A stretch of 13,393 nt of DNA from an uncultured Prevotella sp. (lineage in GTDB: Bacteria; Bacteroidota; Bacteroidia; Bacteroidales; Bacteroidaceae), in contig CAMYZK010000033.1 in assembly GCA_947303825.1 (NCBI GenBank), positions 1 to 13,393 on the forward strand, in the 5' to 3' direction. The notes under the pieces are model-generated. The model ran no database searches and had not been told where the DNA came from. It worked only from the letters and a program-made list of their open reading frames with translations. Each line of letters starts with the position of its first letter. The first letter of the stretch is position 1. Below, piece after piece: positions 13,311-13,393 of this stretch. The position numbers and the translations under genes are program-made.

Positions 13311-13393
13311 ACGCCTCCCATCACCATCGGCGGCACGACGTATGGCAGCAATGCGTCGGGCACGTCTCACTACGACCAGGTGGACGATGAAGA
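13290..13393 (+). CDS. Open frame running off the right edge, unidentified
   Basis: From an ATG at 13290 (the frame is open from 13263) there are 34 codons without a stop to the window end. After the terminator the codons become rich in G/C at third positions, like the PUL genes, and read PITIGGTTYGSNASGTSHYD. I do not recognise the product. The ATG lies in the loop of the terminator and no signal peptide follows, so this start is doubtful. It may be a decayed fragment or a chance frame. A frame on the minus strand is also open here (13263-13391). Confidence 0.25.
   Translation, partial: MNVPSLFTPPITIGGTTYGSNASGTSHYDQVDDE

Overview
The window looks like chromosomal DNA from a member of the Bacteroidales, probably a Prevotellaceae-type gut or oral species. 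The evidence is a SusC/SusD pair, an outer-membrane lipoprotein with DUF4957/DUF5123-type features, a periplasmic-propeller AraC regulator, and promoters of the Bacteroidetes type (TTTG, about 19-20 nt, TAnnTTTG) with no strong Shine-Dalgarno sequences. Genus-level placement is inference. The polysaccharide-utilisation genes are visibly richer in G/C at third codon positions than the first two genes.

Layout. (1) Positions 29-1910: a two-gene plus-strand unit with a consensus promoter, a GNAT acetyltransferase and a lipoprotein with a C-terminal DUF6624-like domain, followed by a large inverted repeat. (2) Positions 1911-2303: a gene-poor stretch that nevertheless contains a promoter-like block, a 16-codon reading frame (stop included) and a strong hairpin with T tracts on both strands, so it may encode a roughly 200-nt RNA. 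(3) Positions 2304-5510, minus strand: a 1068-aa membrane-anchored sensor-regulator with signal peptide, many propeller repeats, Y_Y_Y domain, one membrane helix and an AraC-type HTH, but no room for kinase or receiver domains. (4) Positions 5511-5703: divergent promoter region. The regulator has a full consensus promoter. The operon promoter has only a good -7 box, with two TCCACCC direct repeats 21 bp apart in place of the -33 box, as expected for an activator-dependent promoter. (5) Positions 5704-13200, plus strand: lipoprotein, SusC-like transporter and SusD-like binding protein, probably one operon ending at a terminator at 13273-13310. An open frame runs off the right edge.

How it works together (inference from family knowledge): the SusC/SusD complex imports an oligosaccharide, the DUF4957/DUF5123 lipoprotein probably binds or processes glycan at the cell surface, and the regulator senses a sugar in the periplasm and activates the operon. 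No glycoside hydrolase or polysaccharide lyase is visible, so the substrate cannot be assigned; a pectin-type glycan is only a weak guess.

The most unusual signals are: the kinase-less regulator; a second promoter block at 2046-2100 that copies the operon promoter's spacing and may drive an orphan RNA; short tandem repeats at the 3' ends of the PUL genes; and a perfect four-copy heptamer that encodes the hydrophobic core of the SusD signal peptide and also forms a 30/31 inverted repeat with an array just after susC. That heptamer could act as a slippage switch or an mRNA structure.
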